A stretch of DNA of 64,000 nucleotides from Limanda limanda (taxonomy: Eukaryota; Chordata; Actinopteri; Pleuronectiformes; Pleuronectidae). Where the stretch lies: positions 24,773,042 to 24,837,041 of the forward strand of contig NC_083648.1 of the NCBI RefSeq assembly GCF_963576545.1, in the 5' to 3' direction. Of this stretch, positions 1-12,093 are shown piece by piece. Position numbers and translations under genes: made by a program. The stretch's first letter is position 1. Each line of letters opens with the position of its first letter. The notes beneath the pieces were generated by a model. The model was not told the origin of the DNA, searched no databases, and saw only the letters and a program-made list of their open reading frames with translations.

Positions 1-955
1 GCTTTGTTGAACCTTGACTGCATGCATTTACACCATGTCTACACTGAAGGTATAGGATGAACAGGATGTTAGCAGTAGCAGTGGCAGCTCTGGTGCTCTG
101 TGTGTATTTCTATAACATTATCAAGTACAGTATTGAGTTGCAGGTCAACGTTTCGGAAGCGTTCACAGTCTGTAATGGCCTTAAGCCTCAGCCACACCAG
201 CAGCCAAACATGGTCTGGTAATATACTGTAGTTCCCTTCTCACACTCACACTTTTATCTTAATTTGAACATTTTGTCCCCACACATTTGGCTTTATAGAT
301 TTACTACTAACAAAATATCACATTTATTTGTATTATTTTTTTTTTCTTGCATACATAAAACAGGATGTACACCTCTGCCCAGGCTGATAGCCCATTTTAT
401 TCCCATATTGAATATACATATTGAGATCAGATACATCCAGAACATTTTCCACATTTTCACCTGTTTTCATAAAGATCAATTAAAAAAATAAATAAATAAA
501 AGCCATTAAATTATGTGATACTCACAAATTCTCAATTCAGTTTCCCACTGACGGTTTGCTTTTTACTGTCTATGTAAACTTATGTTAACTTCAAGTTGTA
601 ATAATATGATTTTCAGAGTAAACAATTGAACTAAGGCCAAGAACAATATTCATCTGGGCCTGGCTTTCGGTTGTGTGAAGTGTCTCGTTTGTTATTAATA
701 TAGAAAACCTGCTACTTTCCTATTGTTTAGTTGGAACTTCTTTCATTCTCAGTTCCAGTTACTGCAGCTTGAGAGGCAGGCCCTCATTTGCTCTGTCCCA
801 CATTCACCTTCAGCAGATTAATCACAGGATTCCGAGTCTCCGGATTTAAATAACAACCTTCAGTCCCAATCTGCTGTTGCCTTCACAGAGGATGTGGCTA
901 CATCTCAGCTCAGGTATAATTAATCTATCTCTAGTTAGTGAGTTTATATATGAGT

Positions 956-961
<6 letters not shown>
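1..961. other. Gene-free AT-rich stretch
   Basis: No ORF here resembles a known protein and I recognise no repeat family. The stretch is AT-rich, with short A and T runs near 340 and 480. It ends at a long TA microsatellite. Confidence 0.5.

Positions 962-1046
<85 letters not shown>
962..1046. repeat. (TA)n microsatellite
   Basis: An essentially perfect TA dinucleotide array of about 42 units. It directly abuts the outer end of the LTR-element remnant at 1047, and a shorter TA run begins on the other side of that element at 2192. The element therefore seems to have inserted into a TA microsatellite. ORFs running through this array are artefacts of the repeat. Confidence 0.95.
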
Positions 1047-1050
<4 letters not shown>

Positions 1051-1490
1051 ACACCTTGCTCCCTGGCATGAACTTGCTCTTCATGGACACGTTCACGGGC
1101 ACGCTCTTCTTGCTCCCTGGCATGTTTTTCCCTTTCCTGTTGGTGATGTAGCAACATAATTTCTTTCTTCTGTTCAAATGTAATGTCACCAAAGTCAGAA
1201 AGGAAAAAACTTGTACTGCCCTTTAACCTGGATCTGGCCGCTACTTCCTCATCAGCAACAGCTTCATCTGTGGAAGAATCAGAAGGGGGGAGCACTGGCA
1301 AAACACCAACCTTTTCTAACTGGGCCTTTAAAGTAGCGTACATTACTTCCTTGCGAACCGTTTTAGGAAGCTCTATTTCATAATGCTCAGCAATTTTTAA
1401 CAACTGCTCCCTGGTACCTTTTCCTAGCACCTCCTCACTAGGACACTGCACAAAATCCTCCATGGTAGCCATCGTTTCCAAAAGACCCAC
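1047..1490 (-). pseudogene. gag-like N-terminal fragment of LTR retrotransposon
   Basis: The open frame starts at 1490, or at internal methionines at 1472 or 1463. It encodes an acidic N-terminal region (MEDFVQCPSEEVL..., then QLLKIAEHYEIEL) of a kind I associate with gag ORFs of fish LTR retrotransposons. A charged helix rich in E, R, H and Q follows and probably forms a coiled coil. The frame then crosses the deletion junction near 1061 into LTR-end sequence and the TA microsatellite, where the predicted TyrIle repeat is meaningless. Capsid, nucleocapsid and pol are absent. The start codon is uncertain; the frame assignment rests on its position just downstream of the LTR and primer site. 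Confidence 0.6.
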
Positions 1491-1895
1491 CTCAGATAAC
1501 TTTTTTTTATTTAATTTATATACATTTCATCACCTTTGGAATACCTCTCCCCTGACTATCTGCCTAACCAATGCTAACTACCTTCTCTGGACCCTAGTCT
1601 TCGTGCATTTCATGACAGGTGTTTTAAACACAAAACCAATGACCAGGTAAAGCCCCAGCTATGCTGTTACTCACCAGATGGACATGGACGTGTACCCAAG
1701 ACAGGAAGTCAAATCATGTTTATGCACAAAAATAACAAACCAACAGACCCCCCGAGAGAGATACTGTTGCTTATTCCTACCAGGAAAGGTAACTCCAAAG
1801 GTGAATCCCTCTAATTAGTTATCCCTCACTCTGAGCAACCAGTACACTATTACTTTCCCAGTACAGAAAAGAGTGAGAAACAAACCTGAATCTGG

Positions 1896-1913
1896 ATTTC
1901 GGACGAGCCCCCA
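1896..1913 (-). promoter_or_regulatory. tRNA-Pro-type primer-binding site
   Basis: The minus strand reads TGGGGGCTCGTCCGAAAT just inside the LTR. The first 14 bases and the last two match the proline-tRNA primer site known from gammaretroviruses, giving 16 of 18 by eye. It lies two bases from the LTR end, the normal position for priming minus-strand DNA synthesis. The mismatches at two positions may reflect age or a related tRNA isoacceptor. Confidence 0.75.
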
Positions 1914-1915
1914 CT

Positions 1916-2191
1916 TGTTACACCTTGCTCAGGGTGTGCACAAGAACCACAGACAGCCACAAAGTTCTGTAGTTACAGTCTTTATTCTAATCAGAATAAC
2001 TACAAACAAAACCTCCACATGCCCCTGTGGAGGTAAACCCGGTGAATGAGAGAGAGCCAGAGACCAGTCTGCAGGGCTCTCAAGTAGTGGTTCCACAGGT
2101 GTGCCTCATTCCCAATGATCATCGGTGTGACTCCGCCCACAGGAGCCTGAAAACGCAGCCAAACAGAGGAGACAACTCCAGGGTCGTCACA
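1916..2191 (-). repeat. LTR of the minus-strand retrotransposon
   Basis: On the minus strand the repeat begins TGTGACGACC and ends GGTGTAACA, the expected TG...CA form with a short inverted terminal match. A reverse-complement polyadenylation signal (TTTATT on plus, AATAAA on minus) lies near 1981, in the half nearer the primer site, as expected for the R region. The primer-binding site starts 2 bp beyond the inner end. A 15-bp remnant of the other LTR is at 1047-1061. Confidence 0.75.
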
Positions 2192-2213
2192 ATATATATA
2201 TATATATATATAT
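2192..2213. repeat. Short (TA)n run
   Basis: About eleven TA units directly abut the outer end of the LTR at 2191. With the longer array at 962-1046 it brackets the retrotransposon remnant. Confidence 0.85.
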
Positions 2214-2489
2214 AATACAATACTTTCATATTATGAGCCTGCCCTTCAGCAACTTCCTCCTCTTCCCTACAGCTGTATACCTGTGCTGCTGGGGGATGGA
2301 ACAGACAATGTGGCCATCTGTGAATCAATAATTTATATCTCTCACATCCAGAATGTACATTCGGTATATAAGATATTGCATGGAGGACACACTGCAACAG
2401 CTGCTTTTCTACAATCTACATCTTAATGATCGCAGACCTTTAGTCAGTTCTTACCTGAAGTGCTTTTTGTTATCCATCTCTCCGCCTCT

Positions 2490-2946
2490 GTGATGGCTTG
2501 TAAAGGGTGCAGTAGAGTCTGAGGATCCAATCGCACGACTCGGAGACAGAGGTAAGTGCAAAGAAAAGCTTTACTGTTTGGTATCGGTACAGGGGTAGGC
2601 AGTCGAAGATAGTGCAGAGTATCCGGAAAGGGAGAGGCAAAAACGTAATCCGTTAAACAAAGCAGTGGTCGGCAACAAGAGAGCTATCAGGAGTAAATGC
2701 TGGGACGCTAGACACATGGAAGAACTAAGACGAACTGGCAACGAGACGACAGGGACACGCAGACTATATACAGTACACAAGGTAAATACGAAACAGGTGA
2801 AAACAATCAAGGCGGGGCCGATAATCAACAAGGCCGGAAAACACACCCAAGGGGAGGGAATGAGGAGTTTGAAATGAGAGGAGAGGTGAGTAAACAATAA
2901 CAACACAGAACAGAAGAATAAACGATAAATATCAGGCCAACATAAC
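2490..2946. repeat. Possible solo LTR or other interspersed repeat
   Basis: The block runs from TGTGATGGCTTG to GGCCAACATAACC, so it has a TG start and an approximate inverted match at the other end. Its purine-rich wording (GAGGATCCAATCGCA, GACAGAGGTAAGTG, later GGTGAAAACAATCAAGGCGGGG) resembles repeats I have seen in many fish genomes. No target duplication and no ORF were found. It could equally be a non-LTR repeat. Confidence 0.35.
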
Positions 2947-2949
2947 CTT

Positions 2950-5900
2950 AAAAAATCCGGACTGGACGTAATGTGGCTTTAGATTTAGTGAGGGAAATTA
3001 TTTCCAGGGATAATGGTTTTCTTACCTGGATTCACCTCCTATTTTACTCCATCAGCGTCATATTTTTGTTATAATATGTTCTTAAAGCTTTGACTTGAAC
3101 AACTTCACTTTATGATGACCTTTGAACTCATAATGTCAAGTATTCCTGGAACAATGTGATTCATGGTTAATACTGACTCCTGTTTGTATCGTGACAATGT
3201 GTCTTTCATCTGTCACAGAAATGGCAGGATGCTGATTCCATCAATAACTGACGTGCGCTGGAGTACAGACAAATACATCTCCTCTTCTCATCACTCAGTG
3301 ACTTGGTCCTGCTTGTCTGAATCAGAGAGAACACCTTTGTAATTTGTAATGTCAGACAGATTCAACTTATCCCCACATCAATCTAAAGATCCCAGAAGCA
3401 GCTCCCTGGCTGATAGAGGCTGAGACTGTTGGACATCGCAGGGAACCTTTAAATTTTCTTGTCATGTTTTGTCCTGTGGTCACCTTTTTGAAAATCAGAG
3501 GATCGGCAGGTTTTGAAGGATGTTTTGTGGCTGTTGTTGCATCAAGTCCACACTTTTGACTAGCTAAAGTCCAGTTAAAGCTGCAGTTTTAGGGATTTAC
3601 TCGCTTTTTTGTAGTGAAAGTCAAGTTCTAAACTGCAGCAAACTTGGAAGATTTTGCAATGCTTCAACCTAATGCAAGTGATTCAAAGTAACGTCACCTG
3701 ACAATTAAATAATCTGTATAATGGTGTGTTCATTTTTCACTTGATGAAATTACATACAAAGTTTATGCAAGTGCGAAAGAATCAATCATTTGCCACTGCA
3801 TGTGATAGCTGTCTGTTGTTCACACTGGCTGTGGATCAGTCGGGGTTCTGCAGTGGAGCTGCTCCTGCATGTGTTGTTTTTGAACATGTGTGTATGAGCG
3901 AAAAAGAGTGAGAGGGAGAGAGAGAGAAAAGGGGCGACAGAGAGATAGAAAGAGCAAGCGAGACAGAGAAAGCCTACTTCCCATCATCTCAAGTTCTTTA
4001 CGCTATCTTTTATATAACTACAGCCTCTGTAATGTTTCTGGTGTAACAACTGTATTTCATTGCATAAAAGTAGCCCTTTGTCCTCAAATAAATACCAGTG
4101 CTATACAGTATGAAATCTCGCATTTTTCGCTGCTGCAAATATTTCACAATAAAAAACAAATTAATGGATTCGGTCAACAGAAACACTGTAGTGCTTTTTT
4201 TATAAATGGGTAGGCTACTGTAAGTGTTGCAAATAATTATGGTTGCATTCAAGAGCTAGACATTGAGACTGTGACTGTGAAAGATCGTTTTCACTTTCTA
4301 TTCAACTGTTTATCACAGGTCAAATGAGTAAGAAAATAAACACCCTGTCGAGAAAGCCAGCCAGAGCTGAGAATGAAACTCACCAGACTCAGGTCCTACC
4401 ATAGACATGAGCTAGCGTGTGAGGACACTAACATAGCGAGCCTGACGTAGAAGACGATTTTAGATTTGTGAAAATGATATTTTTGAGTCTAGATACCTAG
4501 TGCTTTATACAACACGGCCTACATTGGCTAAGAAAAAAGTCTGTTGTATGGAATATTTGGTTGATCTATTGGCAAAATTTCTATTTAATATTAATAACAA
4601 ATTTTTTCCCACCTGAAACTAAGAATCAAATACTTTTTATGTCTTATAATGAGCCTTTTAAATTAACAAAAAAATGTATCATGACCAGCATTATGTTTTG
4701 CTGTAGAAAAAATAAACTAACTCTCATTTATACAGGAAATTTAAACCAATTGAACATACTTTATGTTTCAAATACATTTAACTGCTTAATATAAACTAAC
4801 CAATACTATAAAATAATCCTCAGAGGCCATTATATTGGGGTTGTGTGTTTCCAAGGAGCTCTATTGAATTATTTTCCAGGTCAGCGCTCTCTTGAAATGT
4901 TAATCATTGTGTCACAGTTGTGCATAAGCTCAGTGACTGCACACCCCAGACCAGACAGTCCGAGTGTTTACATCAGTTTACATCAACTGTGGTCTGTTCC
5001 TCATCCCTTCTGTCTTCTCTGTCACTGTGGAACACTGAGTGGCCACAGACACAACGTGGAGCAATCCAGAAATTTGCAGATTCTGTCTTTCTACATTTCC
5101 TAAATGATGACTCACATAATTCACTGCACAGCAGTGGCAAAAGCTGAGGTCATATTTTTAATCGATTTTCCATCTGTCTCAAAAGCGTTGTCCATCTTGC
5201 TAATAAAAACCAACGGGTCAATTGTATCATCAAATTGATAATAATAACCCAACTACTGTGCACTTTGAGAAATCTATGTTGTTATTGCAGCTTTCTTTCT
5301 TGCACCATGCCTTGTGGGTCTGTAAAGAATAATTAAATTAAGGTAATTATTAGTTTTCTCTATATAAAATGTACTGGTCTAAAAAATAATATATCGATGT
5401 GTTCCAAGATATGGACCCCAGACTGCAGGATATTGACCATTTCTTTCAATGAAAATTGCCCTCTGTGCACATAAACCCATAGACTTTACACTGTTATTAA
5501 GACTAACACACGTCAGTGACTTTAACACACAGGATAAATCTGTGACAGATGTGAAGCTTAGTTGTGAGCTCACCTAGCACAGACACAAGCCAGCCTGTAA
5601 AAACTAAAAACACCCTCAGGTTTTTTATTTTCAATTTTTTTCTTTGGGCCAGGCCTACATTATACCTTTTCTGCATGGGATTGTTGATGCTACCTCATAG
5701 AAAATACTGCAGGTTCTGTCTCTGATTTTGTGCCTTAGCTGTTTGACCACCGGGAGAAATTGGCTGCATTGCTGAACAGTGGTGTCGTAGCCAGCCAAAA
5801 TCTTTAATGATGACCTGTCAAGAATTGAAAGAATTTACAGTCTTTGAGTAAAATTCAAGGGAAAGCTGATTTGTCTTTTGTTTGGGAAAGTTTACTGTTT

Positions 5901-6000
5901 GCTGTGGGAATGGAACCAAAACACACTCCAAATCTAGAGACGTCACAAACATCAAAACACAGAGTGAAAACTCAAAAGTTCAGGGTAACATACAAATTTG
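2950..6000. other. Gene-free stretch with a purine tract
   Basis: No gene or named repeat recognised. A purine-rich low-complexity tract (GA-type) occupies about 3895-3975. The remainder is ordinary AT-rich sequence. Confidence 0.5.
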
Positions 6001-6005
6001 GAAAC

Positions 6006-6080
6006 ACATGTTCTGTAAAGCACTTTGAGTGGTCATCAGGACAAGAGAAGCACATTATGAATACAGACTATTTACCATGT
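6006..6080 (+). repeat. Teleost SINE-like repeat fragment (3' part)
   Basis: Contains GTAAAGCACTTTGAGTGGTC, then an AGAGAAGCACATTATGAAT-type stretch and TTTACCATGTA. I recognise this as the end of a very common fish repeat whose other arm carries a tRNA-like B box. Further fragments of the same family are at 7755-7880, 11900-12075, 26585-26650 and 31415-31530. Confidence 0.55.
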
Positions 6081-6084
6081 ATAT

Positions 6085-7750
6085 GCAAATTAATTGCTAC
6101 ATCATAAAGATTTTAAATAATCCAAATGTCTCATTTAATATTCACTCAAACATTCAGAGATGCGAGGAGTCGCCTGACCAGTTAGATCAGTGCTCCTCTC
6201 AGCAGCTGGCAGTCGATCATTGTAGTTTCATCTTCCATTTTTATTTATATCATCGTTAAATCCTATTTGAAGATAAAAGAACATGTATATGGGACTTTTT
6301 CTGAAGCTAATGATGAACTCACTGCTAACATAGAAGCTAACTACCAGGCTACCAGCTGGTCTCTGTGATTGCTCCCAATACAGCTGAGAAGTTGGTCAAC
6401 AGTCCCTTGATGTTACAGTAAAACCCAGTTAACATGCTCATAAAATGTATCTTTAACAACGTGGACAAAAAAACAAAGTCTTGGAGAGATAACACCAGTG
6501 GTTATTCGGGAAAATAGCAATTCTCTCAAAAAATGAATATACATCTTCCCAAATACATTGTATTGCCTGTCTTGTTGACAATTTTGTTGTTACTTGTGTA
6601 AGATGTTCTACACCTTGAATGTTACTGAATCTATGTAACTACACATGGTACAGTTCAATGTATGCACATTGTAATATATCATAATTAGCTATTTATTTTT
6701 ATTCGAGCAGTCGAAAACTGTCAATTTGCAGAAACTGAGACCCAATGTCAACCCTTTTTGCACAAATGTTGTCCCTGTGACATGCATATTCTCGCCAAAC
6801 ATCAATATCGCTCGCTTTTGAGTTGACTTATATCAGTCTGGAGGCGGGGACAGGCATCTCTTTCGATTGGTCACATGAAATACGGACCATGACCTGTGAT
6901 CGGCTGTTTGGTTTTACTGACATGCATAATCTCTCATTCCACACTCCAGTTGGAGTTGGTTATGGCATTTCAACATTTAATTGAACCAGTACCCTCTCTG
7001 TAATTACATTTGACACTTTTATCTAACATTTCACCTTGAGAAAAGTATATTCTCTTTAATAAAAATGTCAATTAAAATATGCAAAGTAATTTTTTAATAG
7101 TAATGTGTATTTCAAGATATCTACATCTTCGATTGCAATTAAATTAATTAATCGACATCTTATAATAACAAGTTGATGTTTAAAAATGTTATATTTAGAC
7201 TAGGTATACATAATATTGTAGATTGTTAGATCATTGTAGATATAATTAAACTCATGTATATTTATTTTCACTTATTCACAATTATATTTTGTTACAAAGG
7301 ATTAACATTCTTGATATCTAAATTCTTACAAGGAAATATTCCCATTTTGAATATATACAATCTAGCAGTTGTAAAATTATCCAGTAATGTGACACAGAAT
7401 GTCCTAAAATTTGCTGTGACTTGTAATAATTATTTAAAAAATATTATCTATAGCTGAACAATGATTGGATATCGGCTTCTCTCCAGGTCAAAGACTGTGG
7501 GTGTTGAAAGTGACCAAAGAGAAGAGGAGACTTCAGCCTCTGTCCACCTCCAGTGTCCCAACAGTCAGCTCGATGAGCCAGAAAGTGTTGAACAGTCTTG
7601 ACGATCACAGCCGAGTGCTCGCAGGGCCAAATTTGTGCACACAAATCAGAAATGCTCTCTCACATGGATGGTTGTGTGCTTAGAGATCCTGGATTGTGTT
7701 TTGTTGTTATGTGTGTGTGGGTTTTGAGACTGAAGAAATGCCAAATATTT
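6085..7750. other. Gene-free stretch; one weak exon-like island
   Basis: Mostly AT-rich unique-looking DNA. Around 7485-7605 the composition rises in GC. A polypyrimidine run ending in CTCCAG precedes an open frame of about 40 codons (SKTVGVESDQREEETS...) that stops at a TGA. It has no recognisable domain and no clear 3' partner, so I do not call it an exon. Confidence 0.4.
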
Positions 7751-7754
7751 TGAT

Positions 7755-7880
7755 CAGTGTATGGGTTCAGTATCTTGCCCAAGGACACTTCGGCATGCAG
7801 ATGAGGAAGATTAGGATACAGCACCCACCTTCTGGTTAGAGGACGGCGCTGTATTCCCTCAGCCACAGCCGCCTTATTGG
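7755..7880 (-). repeat. Teleost SINE-like repeat fragment (tRNA-like arm)
   Basis: Contains TTCAGTATCTTGCCCAAGG, then ACACTTCGGCATGCAGATG and CACCTTCTGGTTAGAGGACG, followed by the CCCTCAGCCACAGCCGCC end. This wording is typical of a widely dispersed fish repeat and is antisense to the fragment at 26585-26650. Confidence 0.6.
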
Positions 7881-10165
7881 TGAGGTTTTCAGAATAAAAG
7901 CTGGATTTATGTAAAGGACATTTTCTTTGCAAGATGTCTGAATTGTAGAGTGCAGTGAATGAGGCAAAAGTCTGCATACGGGAAAGCTGCTTGGTGATTC
8001 TGAAGAGGTTTGTGTCTGTGAGACTCCGTCAACCATCCTGTCAGCACATAAGTCTGTGTCTTTCACACTCTCCTTGACCAGTATTGTGCCAAAATGTGGA
8101 AGTTTGATGAAGGTCTGATGTCTAGACTTTGCCCTGTATGCAAAAGACAGTCTATTTATAACTGGGCTGAATTGGCTTTGAGGCTTCTTCTTATGTGCAG
8201 TTTAGGCACCATGCGAGCACGAGAAAGACAAAAGACTGGGAGCTCTTTTCTTTTTTAATCAATACGCTTTTCCAATGTTTAAAAACATATCTGATTAGTT
8301 GCACAAACATAATTGCACTTTAGAAATATAGTCAGGGAAAAAAATTACCTAGCCAGGTTTCAATCTGGTTGGTAGGTATTAAATTTGGCCCACTGGACAA
8401 TTTTTCATATTGATAAAGGGAGCTACAGCAATATTTTATGGCCGTAAGTGGAGATATTTTATTAGTATGCCCAATATTTGCATTGTGGATTTAATCTTTT
8501 CATGTTAGTTTTTTGCCGCTGAAAATTGTTGAACGTATGAATTAATAAATGTATGAATTGGACTGTTGTTTCTTTCCTTTTTTTCAAGGGAAGGACCTCC
8601 ATATAGCCCCTACTGTAATTGTCCCTCGGCCCCAAATTTTGTCTTGAATAATGCTGCCGCCTACAGATGGGAAAAGTTTTGTATCTGATTGCTGTTGGTG
8701 TCAAATTGACCCGCTGAGATGACTTGGAGGCCTAGTTATATCTCACAAAACTTTCAACAGGCATTCTTTGTATCACTCTTTGTATTTGCTGTTAAACTTA
8801 TATCAATGATCAGCTTTCTTATAAAATCCATCTATCACAGTAGCATTTAGTGTCTGTGCTTTTGCTCTTAAATGTGCTTTGTCGTGAGGGGCCCTGTTCA
8901 GATCATCACCCAAAACATCAAACCTTTGGAACAATAAATATAGATTGAAACTGAAATCAACCATTAAACTGACTTTCTACTGCTGCTGCTGTTTGTGTGT
9001 GCGGCGGGCGATAGCTGCGTAACCTTAATCTGTTGCTCGAGCTGCAGAAGAGCTGATACATGGGTTTCTGGTATGACTACTGTCTATCCTTGAACAGAAG
9101 GAGCCTATATACTTAACTAAATGCCAGGACTCTGCAGAATGAGAACATGTATCTTCTGATCCTGCAAAAACAATAAAAAACCTTTTAAACAAATGTAAGG
9201 ATTGAGCCTACAGAAACACTAGAGTTCTTTTAATTTGACACAGGTACAAGAATGCTTTCTAATAGTAATGTTTGATTTCAATATTATACATTATAATGGA
9301 AACACGCTGGCTTCGTAAACGGCATTTTTCATCATCTTTAATAATTTAAGATTATTTGGACTGAGTTTGTATTGAATTATGCACATCAGCTGTTAGGTTT
9401 TATTTAGTCACTTTAAGATGGGCACAAAATGAGACATTCAAATATAATTGTTTACTGCTGTCAGTGAAGATTAGTTCCCAAAGTGAGGGTCTGTGACAGT
9501 TAATGGAGGATGTATTCATAGTGAATTCAGTTATACACAAAGCATCTGTATGCAGGTAGAGTCTGCAGCCACAAAGATCTGAGCTGATTCATTATGTTTA
9601 TGCTGCTCTGTTCTTGCTTTTTATACTTGCATAAAATGACTCACAGCTTATGATCCTCTTGACGGGGGATGTTACTGTGCTTCACGCATCATTTGACAGC
9701 TGTTTATTCCTGCGGTCTCAAAAGGCATCTTCTCAAATAGCTGCACATCTTCACAATTTTCCACTTGCCAGTCTGAACTGTGGCTCATGAAACGAAATCA
9801 CACTCGCAGGGAAACAAGGGAGTATGTAAATCTGTTTAGCTTTTGATGGCCATGCCAATTCAGCTGAGGATGCTTTCTCTCAGCCAGCAGTCGTGTGCAG
9901 CAATGCGGAGATGTAAAAGCTGTTGATGCTGTGTGTCACTCTTAGTGTAGGGACAAATGTTAAACCTAAGTGGTACGTCTTCACACCTTCAGATGCCCAT
10001 TCTTATACAAATAGTGTATGTATAGTGACCCTGATATTTAAGAAAATGCAACATTTCACATAACAACAACATATTTCAGTGACATTTATTTGCTGGCGTT
10101 TACTCATGCTGACTTTGGTATGTCACTGCTGTGTATCAAATGAAATCATGTCAGTACTGATTCAT
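7880..10165. other. Gene-free stretch
   Basis: No gene and no named repeat recognised. The longest open frames are short and lack domain-like sequence. Confidence 0.5.
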
Positions 10166-10167
10166 TG

Positions 10168-10619
10168 TTAAGGACCAGGGTAAGCATAACAATGAGGAGA
10201 GCAGGGAATAATGCAGAAAAAAGGGGGTTTATTCACTTTATTCACATTCAGTATATACAAAAATAAAGATGGGTAACAACAACAAGCAAAAGTGATGGAG
10301 AAACATAACTCTTAATAAAAAACCCTGCCCTATAGCTTAAACATAAGTCCACTAAACAGAACTTAACATAGTGACTGCTTCTCTAACCAAGAGACACCAT
10401 CATTGGACCTATTGACAGGATTGAATAGTCTATGCTGACCACTGACCAGTCCATAGATTATTGCAGGGCATAAAAGACAGTCCTCTTCTTAGCAACTGAT
10501 TGACAACTGCGAGAAGCCGACTTTTCAGTGACTCGTTTACTAACTTCTGATTATTATCTGCTCAGTCACGTACAAAACAGCAAAAATGTATCTCTAGGAT
10601 TTAGGTGCGGGGTGTTACA
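10168..10619. repeat. Possible degenerate solo LTR
   Basis: A block starting TGTTAAGGACC and ending GGGGTGTTACA, thus TG...CA in form. It contains a GTTTATTCACTTTATTC stretch (polyadenylation signals if read on the minus strand) and a GCATAAAAG box. I found no flanking target duplication and no primer site, so the call is tentative and the strand is left open. Confidence 0.3.
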
Positions 10620-10624
10620 GAGGC

Positions 10625-11895
10625 AGGATGCGACGTAGTTATTCTGCTGCAGAGATCACAGGATTTTGTTTACAGCAAATCGACAAACTCTTTTGACATA
10701 TTTGTTTGTGTCTTCTACGTATGACACCACTTTTTCACCACACTTTTTAATTTTTGCATCTATTCCATGCTGGAAGCATGATTCAGCAGAGGATGTGTTC
10801 TCACACTAGATTCAGTGGACTCTTTATTAGCCAGGAGGAGAACGTCCGCAGAAAGTATGGAGGCTCTCACTCGTACATTTGGGTTTACATACCATCGTAC
10901 AATGCAGTGGTTTTACAATGAATCAGAATGAATACAAAATGTCAGACTTGGAGGACTGCAGGATATTATATTTTCAAATACGTAATGCTCTTCTCACCCA
11001 ACCTGTGTTAACTGACTAGGCAAACCACCATGTTCGCTCCCTCCATTGTCTAGATTTCAATACACTAACAACATAGTAACACTAGCGCTGGTGTTAAAGC
11101 CGAATTTCCACTCAAATTTGTTGAAAAGTAATAGAAAGCCTGCTATTATGCTTTTGTTGTGTGTAAAAATCATGTACTACCTCCCTAATTATCCCGAACT
11201 AACATAATGGCAGGGAGGATATGAAGTGACAAATGCTCATAGACGAGGGAGAGGCTCTGTGAGAGATATTTAAACCAGCAAAACAAGAGCACAATGCTGC
11301 TCATAAAACATAAAATTCCCTTTTGCTTTCCTGAATTAAATGTTGTTTAACATTAAACGTGTGTAAACATGTTGTGTTTACTGTGAACCTAATGCAGTTT
11401 TGTAATGATAATAAAAGAAAGATGTTGAATGTTTTCCATTAGCATCATGGAGGCACCTAGGTTTTCATTCCTGCAAAACCCAAATGTAGAAAAACATGAG
11501 CAAAGAAATCTAATGTTTTCAGCTTATGGTCTCCACTGAGGCAGAAATGAAAGGTTATTTTTTTGCTGAAACTTTTTATATTTAAGTGAGTTTTTCAGAA
11601 AATAATGTAATATGGTCTTGGCACCAGCTAGGAGCAGAATCTCACAAATACTCAGAACAAGGGAAGACACTTGCAGATTTAAGTGAATCAAACCTTGACG
11701 TCCATTTAGCAGCTGCTCTGGCTTTCAATAATTTTCAAAGATTCTCATAAGTTGATGAATATTCCTGAGAGATCGTTTTCAGATCTGCTGTTGCCAAGGT
11801 CAACAATGAACCTTGAAACCCAAAATCCGCCTTGTAAGGCTTACATGGGCGAGATGTTCTTCAAGTGCTGAGAGCTTTTGTAAATGCTTTTGTAA
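10625..11895. other. Gene-free stretch
   Basis: No gene or named repeat seen; AT-rich unique-looking sequence. Confidence 0.5.
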
Positions 11896-11899
11896 ATGA

Positions 11900-12075
11900 C
11901 TCTTTTCTAGTCTTGATGACCACTCAAAGCTTTTCAAAGTAAAGTCCTTGCCATTCACTATTAACACACCCATTCATACAGGGCATCCATGTACAGGCAG
12001 CCTCTTTTTCCATGAGAAGGGGCCAATCTGTGGTTCAGTGTCTTGTCCAGGGACACTTTGGCATGCAGAATGGCC
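11900..12075 (-). repeat. Teleost SINE-like repeat copy
   Basis: A longer, diverged member of the family seen at 7755. It contains CTAGTCTTGATGACCACTCA, AAAGTCCTTGCCATTCAC, a CATTCATACAGGGCATC segment, then GGTTCAGTGTCTTGTCCAGG and GACACTTTGGCATGCAGA. The match is to a family I recall, not an alignment. Confidence 0.6.
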
Positions 12076-12093
12076 ACATTAGATGTTAGTGTG

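Larger units (their letters stand above)
1047..2191 (-). mobile_element. Internally deleted LTR retrotransposon (LTR + PBS + gag start)
   Basis: Read on the minus strand: a 276-bp LTR (2191 down to 1916), a primer-binding site, an untranslated leader, and the beginning of a gag-like ORF. The last 15 bp of an LTR end (TGTTACACCTTGCTC on the plus strand) then recur at 1047-1061, the outer boundary. The simplest reading is that almost everything from mid-gag to the last bases of the 3' LTR was deleted, leaving both outer ends. Both flanks are TA repeats, so the target duplication cannot be read. The gag start plus a tRNA-Pro-type primer site fits a Ty3/Gypsy-like or retrovirus-like element; without pol I cannot assign it further. 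Confidence 0.75.

Noticed and set aside
877..1159. Tyr-Ile repeat ORFs on both strands
   Set aside because: They are translations of the TA microsatellite, not genes.
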